Shown here: positions 8,095 to 17,207 of the stretch, piece by piece
Numbering within the stretch: the stretch's first letter is position 1
Layout of the letters: every line of letters begins with the position of its first letter
Origin: Duganella sp. 1224
GTDB taxonomy: Bacteria > Pseudomonadota > Gammaproteobacteria > Burkholderiales > Burkholderiaceae_D
Assembly: GCF_013408245.1 (NCBI RefSeq)
Contig: NZ_JACBYS010000001.1
Coordinates: 62,001 to 126,000, forward strand
DNA: 64,000 nucleotides
Reading direction: 5' to 3'
Program-made: the position numbers and the translations under genes
Notes under the pieces: generated by a model
Told to the model about the DNA's origin: nothing
Seen by the model: the letters and a program-made list of their open reading frames with translations, nothing else
The model's database searches: none

Positions 8095-8921
8095 GTGAAC
8101 ACGCCGCAGACTGCCCACGGCGCGGTGCAGGCCGCGCTGGCGCGCCAGCTGGTCGTGCGCGCCAGTCCGTGGCGCCGGCTGCGGCTGGCGGTCATCATCG
8201 TGATGGTGGCCGCCGTCTACGGCCTGTGCTGGCGGTTCGCGCAGGTCGACCTGATCAAACTGGCGGATGGCCTGCCCAAGCTGGGCCACTGGCTGGCGCA
8301 GGCCTGGCCGCTGACCCTGTCGGAGCTGCCGCTGTTCGCCGAGCGCATGGGCGAGACGATGGCGATGGCGCTGCTCGGCACCACCGCCGCCGCGTTGCTG
8401 GCGCTGCCGATGGCGGTGCTGGCCAGCCGCAACATCACGCCGTTCCCGAGCCTGTACTACCCGGCGCGCTGGCTGCTGAACGCCTTGCGCGGCATCGACT
8501 CGTTCGTGTTCGCGCTGCTGTTCGTGGCAGCGGTGGGGCTGGGGCCGTTCGCTGGCGTGCTGGGCATCGCGCTGCACACCTGGGGCAGCGCCGCCAAGCT
8601 GTTCGCCGACCATATCGAAAACGCCGGCACCGGTCCGCTGGAAGCGGTGCGCAGTACCGGCGCCGGTCGCATGACAGCCATCGTCTACGCGCTGCTGCCG
8701 GACTTGCTGCCGGTGCTGCTGTCCACCACCTTGTTCTGGTGGGAGTTCAATGTGCGTGCGTCGACCGTGCTGGGCGTGGTTGGCGCCGGCGGCATCGGCC
8801 TGGAACTGAAGAACAGCATGGACCTGCTGGACTTCTCGCGCCTGTTCACCATCATCGCGCTGATCCTGATCGTGGTGACGCTGCTGGACCAGATCAGCGG
8901 CTGGCTGAGAAAGAAACTGGT

Positions 8922-8925
<4 letters not shown>
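8095..8925 (+). CDS. PhnE-like ABC transporter permease
   Basis: A 276-aa inner-membrane permease with about six hydrophobic segments and the binding-protein-dependent transport loop (GPLEAVRSTGAGRMTAIVYALLP, the EAA-like motif). GTTAAALLALPMAVLASRNITP is typical of PhnE. The start is GTG at 8095, two bases after the phnD-like stop; the frame is open further upstream, but earlier starts would overlap the binding-protein gene. Its stop overlaps the ATPase start (ATGA), showing translational coupling. It forms the membrane channel of the importer. Confidence 0.87.
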
Positions 8926-9665
<740 letters not shown>

Positions 9666-9679
9666 AACACCTGGAGAAT

Positions 9680-11203
9680 ATGATGACTTTCAATCACCCG
9701 CACCAGCCCGACGTCAGCTTCGACGGCGGCGACCTTGATTGCGGCAACGGCCTGCTGTTGCTGATCCGCCGCCATATCGATCCGCTGGAGCGCGGCGGCC
9801 TGCTGGAAATCCAGTCCACCGAAATCTCGGTCGACGAAGACTTGCCGGCCTGGTGCCGCATGACCGGCAACGAGCTGGTGTCCTTCCTCAAGGAGGGCAG
9901 GCAGCGCAGCTTCCTGGTCTGCAAGGGCAAGCTGTCCGAGCGCCGCGCGGCGCCGGTGCACGCGGCGCAGCAGCGCGGCGGCATCGACCTGGTGGCGGTG
10001 AAGCCGATGACGGTGTTCCCGGCGGCCGCGCCGGCGCCGTCGATCCGGCCGCTGTCGGTGATGGGCATCGGCAGTTGGCCGCGCCCGCGCTGGATGCTGC
10101 AGGCGGTGCACGAGCACATGGAAGGGCGGCTCGACGACGCGGCCTTCCACGCCACCGCCGACGACGCGGTCAGCCTGGCTATCAACGCCCAGTTGCGCGC
10201 CGGCGCCGATGTGGTCAGCGATGGCGAACAGCGGCGCGACAGTTACTCCAGCTTTGTCGCCTCGCGCCTGGACAACTGCCAGCTGATCCCGCTGACCGAC
10301 CTGCTGCCGCTGGTCGACGATCCCGAGGAATTCGAACGCGAGCTGCGCGCGCTGGACGTGCCGGCCGGCGACGTGCGCCACCCGGCGGTGTTCGGCCCGC
10401 TCGGCCGCGGCAAGGGCATCGCCGTGCACGAGGTGGATTACGCCAGGGCGCTGACGCAGGCGCCAATCAAGGTGGCGCTGCCCGGCCCGTATCTGCTGAC
10501 GCGCACCATGTGGATGGAGTGCATCTCCGACCGCGCCTACGACAACCGCGAAGACCTGGCGCGCGACATCGTGCGCGTGCTGCGCGAGGAAATCGCCTGC
10601 CTGCTGGCGGCCGGCACGGCGCTGGTGCAACTGGACGAGCCGGTGCTGTCGGAAGTGGTGTTCAGCGGCCCGGCCAACCAGCGCAGCTTCATGTGCGGCG
10701 CCTTGTCGGAGAAGGGCGACAGCGCCACCGAGCTGGCGTTCGCACGCGACCTGGTCAATGCCGTGGTGGCCGGCTTCCCGCGCGAGCGCATCGCGCTGCA
10801 CATGTGCCGCGGCAACTGGACCGCCGACGAGACCAAGGCCCTGAGCGGCAACTACCAGCCGCTGGTCGACACGCTGGGCCAGATGAAGGTCGGCACGCTG
10901 TTCCTGGAGCTGTGCACGCCGCGCGCCGGCGAGATGGAGATCCTGACCTCGCTGCCGGACGATATCCGCATCGGCGTCGGCGCCTGCAACCAGAAGCACG
11001 CGCACGTGGAAACGGTGGAGCACGTGGTGGCGCACGCCGAGCACGCGATCCAGCTGTTCGGCGCCGAGCGTGTGCTGCTGACGCCCGACTGCGGCTTCGC
11101 CACCTTTGCCGACAACCCGCTCAACTCCGCCGCCGTGGCCGAAGCCAAGCTGGCGGTGCTGGCGCAAGCGGCGCGCATTCTGCGAGAGCGCCATGGCGTC
11201 TGA
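9680..11203 (+). CDS. TusA-MetE fusion: sulfur-carrier domain joined to a cobalamin-independent methionine-synthase-type methyltransferase
   Basis: A 507-aa two-domain protein. Residues 1 to about 80 repeat the TusA-like pattern of the operon's first gene (GGDLDCGNGLLLLIRRHID, DLPAWCRMTGNELVSFL). After a short linker, residues of about 110-507 are the catalytic half of MetE (SVMGIGSWPRP, LDEPVLSEV, PGPYLLTRTMW). The four zinc ligands of MetE align: His374 and Cys376 (HMCRGNW), Glu410 (FLELCTP) and Cys471 (TPDCGF). The MetE N-terminal half, which normally helps bind the polyglutamyl folate, is missing and replaced by the TusA domain. It probably moves a methyl group to or from a thiol held near the TusA Cys. 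The true substrate is unknown. Confidence 0.85.
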   Translation: MMTFNHPHQPDVSFDGGDLDCGNGLLLLIRRHIDPLERGGLLEIQSTEISVDEDLPAWCRMTGNELVSFLKEGRQRSFLVCKGKLSERRAAPVHAAQQRGGIDLVAVKPMTVFPAAAPAPSIRPLSVMGIGSWPRPRWMLQAVHEHMEGRLDDAAFHATADDAVSLAINAQLRAGADVVSDGEQRRDSYSSFVASRLDNCQLIPLTDLLPLVDDPEEFERELRALDVPAGDVRHPAVFGPLGRGKGIAVHEVDYARALTQAPIKVALPGPYLLTRTMWMECISDRAYDNREDLARDIVRVLREEIACLLAAGTALVQLDEPVLSEVVFSGPANQRSFMCGALSEKGDSATELAFARDLVNAVVAGFPRERIALHMCRGNWTADETKALSGNYQPLVDTLGQMKVGTLFLELCTPRAGEMEILTSLPDDIRIGVGACNQKHAHVETVEHVVAHAEHAIQLFGAERVLLTPDCGFATFADNPLNSAAVAEAKLAVLAQAARILRERHGV

Positions 11204-11558
11204 TGTCGGCGCCGTCCCACGGCTGGTGATCCTGCTGGAGCGCGCGGCCAGCGCGCCGGAGGCGGCGGCCGCGCTGCGCTACGCCGCCACCGCCGCCGCG
11301 ATGGACGTGGCGGTGGAAGTCCACGCCGTCAGCGCCGCCGCCGTGGCGCTGCTGCGGCGCGGCCATGGCGACGCGGCGTGGCAGACCGCCATTGCCGACC
11401 TGCTGGCGCTGGACGTGCAGCTCTACGCCTGCCCGCACGCGCTGGCGGCGCAGGGCATGCAGCCCGCAGACCTGCGCGACGGCGTGACCGGCGTGCGCGG
11501 CGCCGCCTCGCTGCTGGCCGCCGGCCTCGCTCCCGGCGGCCGCTTCATGGTGTTCTGA
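11193..11558 (+). CDS. DsrE-like protein, last gene of the TusA/MetE operon
   Basis: A 121-aa protein overlapping the end of the fusion gene by 11 bp. The pattern LVILLERAASAPEAAAALRYAATAAAMDVAVEVHAVS, then LLALDVQLYACPHALAAQGM and GAASLLAAGL, is that of DsrE/DsrF-type proteins, with a single Cys (ACPHAL) at the position of the DsrE active Cys. The family match is weaker than for the gene at 6824, but position and Cys placement support it. No Shine-Dalgarno needs to be invoked, because the overlapping stop suggests coupling. The following 36 bp contain no clear terminator. Confidence 0.72.
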   Translation: MASDVGAVPRLVILLERAASAPEAAAALRYAATAAAMDVAVEVHAVSAAAVALLRRGHGDAAWQTAIADLLALDVQLYACPHALAAQGMQPADLRDGVTGVRGAASLLAAGLAPGGRFMVF

Positions 11559-11624
11559 ACCGAACCGCGCGCACGGCGCGCCAGTTAGGCTATCATGCCG
11601 GGTTTTCCGTTTTCTGGCCCGCCC

Positions 11625-12476
11625 ATGTCCGCTCCGCGCAACAAACGCTTTTCCCGCCGCCGCCACACCACGGAAGCGTTGCTGAATGCCGTCCTGCTGG
11701 GCGGCCGCGTGGCGGCGCTGAGTTACCGGCTCGGGCTGCACGGCCGGCTGGGCGTCACCCGCCATAGCGTGACGCTGCCGCCCGCCCAGCGTCTGGCGCA
11801 GCCGCTGACCATCGCCTTCGCTTCCGATTTTCACGCCGGCCCGCCCACCCACGCCGGCATCTTCGACGATCTGCTGGCGCAACTGGCCATCGAGCGGCCG
11901 CACGTGCTGCTGCTGGGCGGCGACTATGTCTCCGGCCCGGCGCGCTATGCGCAGGCCCTGTGCCAGCGGCTGGCGGCCTGCCAGCCGCCGCTGGGCAAAT
12001 TCGCGGTGTTCGGCAACCACGACCTGTCCACCGATGATATGGCGTTGACGCACATGTTCAGCCAGGCGGGCGTGCAGGTGCTGGTCAACCGCGCCGTCAC
12101 GCTGCCGGCGCCGTTCGACCGCGTCGCCATCTGCGGCATGGACGATCCGTGGACCGGCGCGCCGGACGCCGCCGCCACCTTCGCCACCGGCGCCGCCACC
12201 CGCGTGCTGCTGATGCATGCGCCGGACGGCCTGCTGGTGCTGGACGGCCAGCGCTACGATGTCGGCTTCGCCGGCCACACGCACGGCGGGCAGATCGCGC
12301 TGCCGGATGGCACGCCGGTGGTGATGCCGCAGGGGCCGCTGTCGCGGCCGTTCTACTACGGCCGTTTCCCGGTGCGCGACAATGGCGACCTGATCGTCAG
12401 CCGTGGGGTAGGCTGCAGCGGCATTCCGCTGCGCATCAACGCCGATCCGGAGCTGGTGATCTGCACTGTGCAATAA
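11625..12476 (+). CDS. Metallophosphoesterase, YaeI-like
   Basis: A 283-aa calcineurin-like phosphoesterase with the full metal-binding set: ASDFHAG, LLGGDYVSG, VFGNHD, LLMHAPD and GFAGHTHGGQIALP. An N-terminal basic patch (RNKRFSRRRH) and a weakly hydrophobic helix (LLNAVLLGGRVAAL) suggest membrane association, as in UDP-diacylglucosamine/lipid-type phosphoesterases of the YaeI group. The frame is also open from an ATG at 11595, but a -10-like TATCAT at 11591-11596 overlaps that codon, so 11625 is preferred. The substrate is not deducible. Confidence 0.85.
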   Translation: MSAPRNKRFSRRRHTTEALLNAVLLGGRVAALSYRLGLHGRLGVTRHSVTLPPAQRLAQPLTIAFASDFHAGPPTHAGIFDDLLAQLAIERPHVLLLGGDYVSGPARYAQALCQRLAACQPPLGKFAVFGNHDLSTDDMALTHMFSQAGVQVLVNRAVTLPAPFDRVAICGMDDPWTGAPDAAATFATGAATRVLLMHAPDGLLVLDGQRYDVGFAGHTHGGQIALPDGTPVVMPQGPLSRPFYYGRFPVRDNGDLIVSRGVGCSGIPLRINADPELVICTVQ

Positions 12477-12486
12477 TGACCGCACC

Positions 12487-12945
12487 ATGAACCCCATCCT
12501 CCTGATTGAAGAAGATCCGGCCGCGCCCGAATCCGCTCTGCTGATGGCGGAATTGTCGACCGCGCTGGAAGCCATCACCGGCGACAGCGGCCGGACCTCG
12601 TTCGACGTCGACGACGTGCGCGGCCCGATGGCCTGCTTCGTTGTCGCCCGCAGCGCGAGCGGCGCGGCGCTGGGCTGCGGCGCCTTCCGCCCGCTGCAGC
12701 CGGGCGTGGCCGAGATCAAGCGCATGTACGCGCGCCATGGCACCCAGGGCGTCGGCAGCGCGGTGCTGCGCTATCTGGAGGACGAGGCGCTGGCGCTCGG
12801 CTATCAGGCGATCTGGCTGGAAACGCGGCTGGTCAACCGCCGCGCCGTGGATTTCTACGAGGCGCGCGGCTACCAGCGCATCGCCAACTACGGTAAGTAC
12901 ATCGGCAACCCGCTGGCCGTTTGTTTTGAAAAGCAACTGGCATGA
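12487..12945 (+). CDS. GNAT-family N-acetyltransferase
   Basis: A 152-aa protein with the GNAT acetyl-CoA site: AEIKRMYARHGTQGVGSAVLRYLE (the RxxGxG/A-type pyrophosphate loop is HGTQGVGSA) followed by LETRLVNRRAVDFYEARGYQRI. This is the pattern of small soluble acetyltransferases acting on amines or amino acids. It starts 10 bp after the phosphoesterase gene and overlaps the next gene by 4 bp (ATGA). The acceptor substrate is unknown. Confidence 0.88.
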   Translation: MNPILLIEEDPAAPESALLMAELSTALEAITGDSGRTSFDVDDVRGPMACFVVARSASGAALGCGAFRPLQPGVAEIKRMYARHGTQGVGSAVLRYLEDEALALGYQAIWLETRLVNRRAVDFYEARGYQRIANYGKYIGNPLAVCFEKQLA

Positions 12946-13838
12946 GCGGCCGCCGCGCACCGGCCCTGCTGTTGCTGATGTTGCTATTGGCGCTGTCCGC
13001 GCCGGCGTCCGCCCAGTTGCGGCTTGAAATGGACGAGGGCGGCGCCAGCGCGCCGTTCGCGCTACCGGCCGGCGCGCGCCTGCTGGCCGACCAGCCCTAC
13101 GGCGCCGACGCCCGGCAGCGCTACGACGTCTACCTGCCGCGCAATGCCGCGCAGGCGCCGGTGATCTTCATGGTGCACGGCGGCGCCTGGCGCAGCGGCG
13201 ACAAGGCCAACGCGCGGGTGGTGCAGAACAAGGTGGGGCGCTGGACCGCGCGCGGCATCATCGTGGTGTCGGTCAATTACCGCCTGCTGCCCGGCGCCAG
13301 CGTCGCCACGCAGGCGGCCGACGTGGCGGCCGCGCTGGCGGCGGCCCAGGCCCAGGCCGCCAGCTGGGGCGGCGACCGCGGCAAATTCGTGCTGATGGGG
13401 CATTCGGCCGGCGCGCACCTGGTGGCGTTGCTGGCCTCGGCGCCGCCGCCAGCGGGCGTCACGCCGTGGCTGGGCGCGGTGGCGCTGGACAGCGCGGCCA
13501 TGGACCTGCCGGCCCTGATGGCGCGCCGCCATTTTCCGCTGTACGACCGCGCCTTCGGCGGCGACGCCGAGGACTGGCGCAAGCTTTCGCCGGTGGCGCG
13601 GCTGCGGCCCGGCGCGGCGCCGCTGCTGGCGGTCTGTTCCTCGCGCCGGCAGGATGCCTGTGCCCAGGCCGACGCCTACGCGGCGCAGGCGCACACGCTG
13701 GGCGTGCGGGTGCAGGTGCTGCCGCAGAACCTGAGCCACCTGGAGATCAACGCCACGCTTGGCCAGCCAGGTCCTTATACTGACGCTGTGGAAACTTTCC
13801 TTGCCGGATTGGACGCTGCTTTCGCCACCCGGCCGTGA
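12942..13838 (+). CDS. Secreted alpha/beta-hydrolase (esterase/lipase-like)
   Basis: A 298-aa protein with a signal peptide (LLLLMLLLALSAPASA, residues about 9-24). The hydrolase core shows HGGAW (79-83, oxyanion hole), a GHSAG nucleophile elbow with Ser155, and a distal His in LSHLEIN, with an Asp candidate in SSRRQDAC. This is the hormone-sensitive-lipase/BD-FAE-like layout, acting on small esters in the periplasm. It is translationally coupled to the upstream acetyltransferase by an ATGA overlap. The substrate is unknown. Confidence 0.88.
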   Translation: MSGRRAPALLLLMLLLALSAPASAQLRLEMDEGGASAPFALPAGARLLADQPYGADARQRYDVYLPRNAAQAPVIFMVHGGAWRSGDKANARVVQNKVGRWTARGIIVVSVNYRLLPGASVATQAADVAAALAAAQAQAASWGGDRGKFVLMGHSAGAHLVALLASAPPPAGVTPWLGAVALDSAAMDLPALMARRHFPLYDRAFGGDAEDWRKLSPVARLRPGAAPLLAVCSSRRQDACAQADAYAAQAHTLGVRVQVLPQNLSHLEINATLGQPGPYTDAVETFLAGLDAAFATRP

Positions 13839-13913
13839 TGTCAGTCTGGTCTTACAAGCGGCTGCGGCGGATGCTGCTACCGTGCGCGCGCCGCGCCCGG
13901 CACAATACGTGTC

Positions 13914-14462
13914 ATGAAAATCATCGATCAACGCTATCTGGAGAGCGATAACCGTTACTCCACCCAACCCTGCCTGTTGAGCATCCTGGAACTGGAACCG
14001 CTCAACGAGGAGGCCACCGAGAAATTGCAAGAACGCCTGTACGCCGCCTTGCCGGGCCTGCGCCGCCTGCGCGGCCTGGTCGGCAAGCGCGCCGACACCG
14101 TGCCGCCGGTGGTGGAACTGGTGCAGCAGACCGCCATCGAATTGCGCCGGCTGGCGCTGAATGAAGTGACTGTCGGTTTCGTCGGCGTGGTGCCGCGCAT
14201 GCCGGGCCGCTACCGCCTGGTGCTGCCGTACAGCGCACAGAGCGCCGCCGCGCCGGCGCTGGCCATGGCCACCCAGTTGGTCAACGCCATGCTGGCCGGC
14301 CGCTCGTTCAACGTCAAGGCCGGGCTGGCGCGGCTGCGCGCGCTGGCCGACCGCCGCCGCAAGCCGCGCGGCTCGCTGATGCAAAGCGCGCGCACGCTGC
14401 TGATGTCGGTCATTCCCCAGCGCCGCTTCGCCATGCCGTGGCTGGCGCCACGCCTAGGCTAG
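13914..14462 (+). CDS. Orphan protein resembling the N-terminal domain of cyanophycin synthetase
   Basis: A 182-aa protein: MKIIDQRYLESDNRYSTQPC, LERLYAALPGLRRLRG-like helices, and VELVQQTAIELRRLALNEVTVGFVG, followed by PGRYRLVLPY and MATQLVNAMLAGRSFNV. The order corresponds to the CphA N-domain (family pattern: MKI...LRGPN.WS, LLPSL..H, VEHIALELQ..AG..VGFG, G.Y.VVFEY). The ATP-grasp and Mur-ligase domains are absent, and the downstream gene is unrelated. The conserved Gly-Pro-Asn of CphA is changed to SDN. It may be a regulatory or relic domain. A -10-like element lies just before the ATG and no Shine-Dalgarno is visible. Its last nine bases overlap the convergent gene's stop. Confidence 0.65.
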   Translation: MKIIDQRYLESDNRYSTQPCLLSILELEPLNEEATEKLQERLYAALPGLRRLRGLVGKRADTVPPVVELVQQTAIELRRLALNEVTVGFVGVVPRMPGRYRLVLPYSAQSAAAPALAMATQLVNAMLAGRSFNVKAGLARLRALADRRRKPRGSLMQSARTLLMSVIPQRRFAMPWLAPRLG

Positions 14463-15350
14463 TTCGATCTCCATGCCCTCGTAGGCCAGCAACACCTTCA
14501 GCTCGCCCAGCAGCGGCGCGTGGCGCGCCATGACCTCGGCAAACACCGCCTCCAGCTCATCGTCGCCGCGCGTTGGTTCGTGGTGGGTGCAGTACAGCGC
14601 CTTGGCGCCGGTGCGCAAGGCCAGCGCCAGCGCCGAATCAAACGTCCCATGGCCCCAGCCCTGCTTGGCCGGATACTCTTCCCGCGTGTACGAACAATCG
14701 ACGATCAGCGCATCGACGCCGCGCACGGTGGCGTCGATGGCGGCGTTGCGCTCGGCCATCCACGCCGCGTAGGCCGCGTGCTCGGGATGACCCGGCGGAT
14801 GGATGTTGTAATGCGGCTCGTGGTCGCCGGTGAAGAACAGCGAGCGGCCATTGCATTCCACGCGGTAGCCCAGATCGGTCACCGGATGGTTCATCACCAC
14901 GTTGCTGACGGTGGCGTCGCCCACCTGGATCGGCTGGTCCACTTGCAAGGTCTGGTATTCGATGGTGGCGTCCATCTGCGTTTCGCTGACCGGGAAATAA
15001 CTGTTCTGCAACTGCACTCCCATCACGTGCTCGATGCCGTTGCCGGTGTCGGGATCGGTCACGCCATGCAGCCGCACGCGGCTGTCGCGGATGAACAGCG
15101 GCGTGAAGAAGGGCAGGCCGTGGATGTGGTCCCAGTGACTATGGGTAATAAAAATGTTGGCGTGGATAGGGCGGGCTGTTTGCTGGATCAGCGACTGCGC
15201 CAGCGAGAACAGGCCGGTGCCGCCATCCAGGATGATCAGGGTGTTGTCGTCGGTGCGTACTTCGATACAAGTGGTGTTGCCGCCGTAGCGCGCGGTGCGC
15301 GGTCCGGGGGAGGGGATGGAACCACGGACTCCCCAAAATTTGAATTTCAT
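14454..15350 (-). CDS. Metallo-beta-lactamase-fold hydrolase (cyclic-nucleotide phosphodiesterase-like)
   Basis: A 298-aa cytoplasmic protein starting MKFKFWGVRGSIPSPGP, the N-terminus of the MBL subgroup that includes PhnP- and RNase Z-like phosphodiesterases. The zinc motif HSHWDH lies at residues 70-75. FFTGDHEPHY carries further metal ligands, and IVDCSYTREEY and YCTHHEP complete the set. The ATG at 15350 follows AGGGATTTGCGT. It is divergent from the HD-GYP gene, 228 bp away, and close to an adenylate cyclase, so a role in cyclic-nucleotide turnover is plausible but inferred from context. Confidence 0.85.
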   Translation of the reverse strand: MKFKFWGVRGSIPSPGPRTARYGGNTTCIEVRTDDNTLIILDGGTGLFSLAQSLIQQTARPIHANIFITHSHWDHIHGLPFFTPLFIRDSRVRLHGVTDPDTGNGIEHVMGVQLQNSYFPVSETQMDATIEYQTLQVDQPIQVGDATVSNVVMNHPVTDLGYRVECNGRSLFFTGDHEPHYNIHPPGHPEHAAYAAWMAERNAAIDATVRGVDALIVDCSYTREEYPAKQGWGHGTFDSALALALRTGAKALYCTHHEPTRGDDELEAVFAEVMARHAPLLGELKVLLAYEGMEIELA

Positions 15351-15494
15351 ACGCAAATCCCTGGTGTGCTTTTTTGTTCTTGCTTATAGGTGTGTTGCCG
15401 CATTGCCTACAGGCGATGATAGCTTTTTTTTTCAGCGACAGGGAACACGGCGATGCAAAATCGTCGCATTGCACCATTTCACGATGTACAACAG

Positions 15495-15530
15495 CTTGCA
15501 CTAGAGATACACTTGCACCTTGAGCTTGCA
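15495..15530. repeat. Three CTTGCA repeats upstream of the HD-GYP gene
   Basis: CTTGCA occurs at 15495-15500, 15512-15517 and 15525-15530 in the divergent intergenic region (15351-15578). They might be binding sites for a regulator of the signalling/secretion locus. The rest of the interval is A/T-rich with a T-run near 15424-15432 and contains no small gene that I can support. Confidence 0.3.
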
Positions 15531-15578
15531 AGTTGTGCGGCCGCAGCCACCTTCCCATCAGGTATCTAAAAAACAACC

Positions 15579-17198
15579 ATGCAAGAGTTGAATCAAACGC
15601 AAATCGCCGAGCGCCTGGACCAGCTGACCGAACTCAGCGTCCGGCTGGGCAGCAGTCACGATACCGACTCGTTGCTGGAACGCATACTGATGGTCGCCAA
15701 GCGCATGACCAACGCCGACGGCGGCACGCTGTACCGCCCGAGCGAGGACAAGCGGCAGCTGAATTTCCACATCCTCATCAACGACACGCTGCAGATCCAC
15801 CAGGGCGGCTCCAGCGGCCAGCCGGTGACCGCCGGCAGCGTGCCGCTGTACAACGACGACGGCGACAAGAATCTGTCGGCCGTGGCCGCCTACGCCGCGC
15901 ACTTCGGCCTGTCGGTCAACATCGAGGACGTGTACAAGGCCGACGTGTTCAACTTCTCCGGCATGGTCAAGTTCGACCAGATGCGCAACTACCACTCGCA
16001 ATCGTTCCTGACGGTGCCGATGAGCGACCACGAGGGCGAGCTGGTGGGCGTGCTGCAACTGATCAACTCCAAGGACACCGACACCGGCGAGATCCGCGCC
16101 TTCACCCAGACCGACCAGCGCTTCATCGAGGCGCTGGCGGCGCAGGCGGCGGTGGCGCTGACCCACCAGCGCCTGATCGCCCAGTTGGAAGAGCTGCTGG
16201 AGTCGCTGGTCAACCTGATCAACATCGGCATCGACGAGAAATCGCCGTACACCGGCCGCCACTGCCAGTTCGTGCCGGAGCTGACCATGATGCTGGCCGA
16301 GGCGGTGCACAACACCGACAGCGGCCCGCTGGCGGCGTTCCGCATGACCGACGCCGACCGCAAGGAGCTGTGGCTGGCCGGCCTGCTGCACGACTGCGGC
16401 AAGATCACCACGCCGGTGCACGTGGTCGACAAGGCCACCAAGCTGGAAACCATCTTCGACCGCATCGCCATGGTCGACACCCGCTTCGAAGTGCTGCTGC
16501 GCGACGCCGAAATCGCCGCGCTCAAGCGCAAGCTGGAGGCCGGCGCCGACCACGCCGCCATCGATGCGGAACTGGCGCAACAGCAGGCCGCGCTGCGCGA
16601 GGAGCGCGACTTCCTGCGCGGCGCCAACGTTGGCGGCGAGGGCATGCGGCCGGAGGACCAGGAGCGGGTGCGCCAGATCGGCCAGCGCCGCTGGATCGGC
16701 CCGGACGGCAGCGAGCAGGCTTTCCTCAGCGACGACGAGCTGCTCAACCTGACCATCAAGTTCGGCACGCTCACCGAGCCGGAGCGCAAGGAGATCAACA
16801 ACCACATCTCGATGACCATCAGGATGCTGGAAGCGCTGCCGTGGCCCAAGCACCTGAAGAACGTGCCCGAGTACGCCGGCGGCCACCACGAGCGCATGGA
16901 CGGCAAGGGCTATCCGCGCGGGCTGACCAAGGACCAGATGTCGGTGCAGGCGCGGGTGATGGCGATCGCCGACATCTTCGAGGCGCTGACGGCCAAGGAC
17001 CGGCCGTACAAGAAGGGCAAGATGCTGTCCGAATCGCTGCGCATCCTCGGCCACTTCTCGCTCAACGGCCACATCGACCCGGACCTGTTCGACATCTTCA
17101 TCCGCAACAAGATCTACCTGGAGTTCGCCCACAAGAACATGGACGAGAAACAGATCGATCAGATCGACGAGTCGCAGATTCCCGGCTACACGCCGTAA
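15579..17198 (+). CDS. GAF and HD-GYP domain phosphohydrolase
   Basis: A 539-aa soluble protein. Residues of about 15-195 form a GAF sensory domain (MTNADGGTLYRPSEDK, SFLTVPMSDHEGELVGVLQL). The rest is an HD-GYP phosphodiesterase with the metal dyad His271-Asp272 (LLHDCGK) and HHERMDGKGYP at 436-446, the GYP signature of c-di-GMP hydrolases. A charged helical insert (about 300-375) separates the two halves of the HD core, longer than in minimal HD-GYP proteins. It likely degrades c-di-GMP in response to a ligand of the GAF domain. The cyclase gene starts nine bases downstream, so the two are co-transcribed. Confidence 0.92.
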   Translation: MQELNQTQIAERLDQLTELSVRLGSSHDTDSLLERILMVAKRMTNADGGTLYRPSEDKRQLNFHILINDTLQIHQGGSSGQPVTAGSVPLYNDDGDKNLSAVAAYAAHFGLSVNIEDVYKADVFNFSGMVKFDQMRNYHSQSFLTVPMSDHEGELVGVLQLINSKDTDTGEIRAFTQTDQRFIEALAAQAAVALTHQRLIAQLEELLESLVNLINIGIDEKSPYTGRHCQFVPELTMMLAEAVHNTDSGPLAAFRMTDADRKELWLAGLLHDCGKITTPVHVVDKATKLETIFDRIAMVDTRFEVLLRDAEIAALKRKLEAGADHAAIDAELAQQQAALREERDFLRGANVGGEGMRPEDQERVRQIGQRRWIGPDGSEQAFLSDDELLNLTIKFGTLTEPERKEINNHISMTIRMLEALPWPKHLKNVPEYAGGHHERMDGKGYPRGLTKDQMSVQARVMAIADIFEALTAKDRPYKKGKMLSESLRILGHFSLNGHIDPDLFDIFIRNKIYLEFAHKNMDEKQIDQIDESQIPGYTP

Positions 17199-17207
17199 GG
17201 ACCGCGC

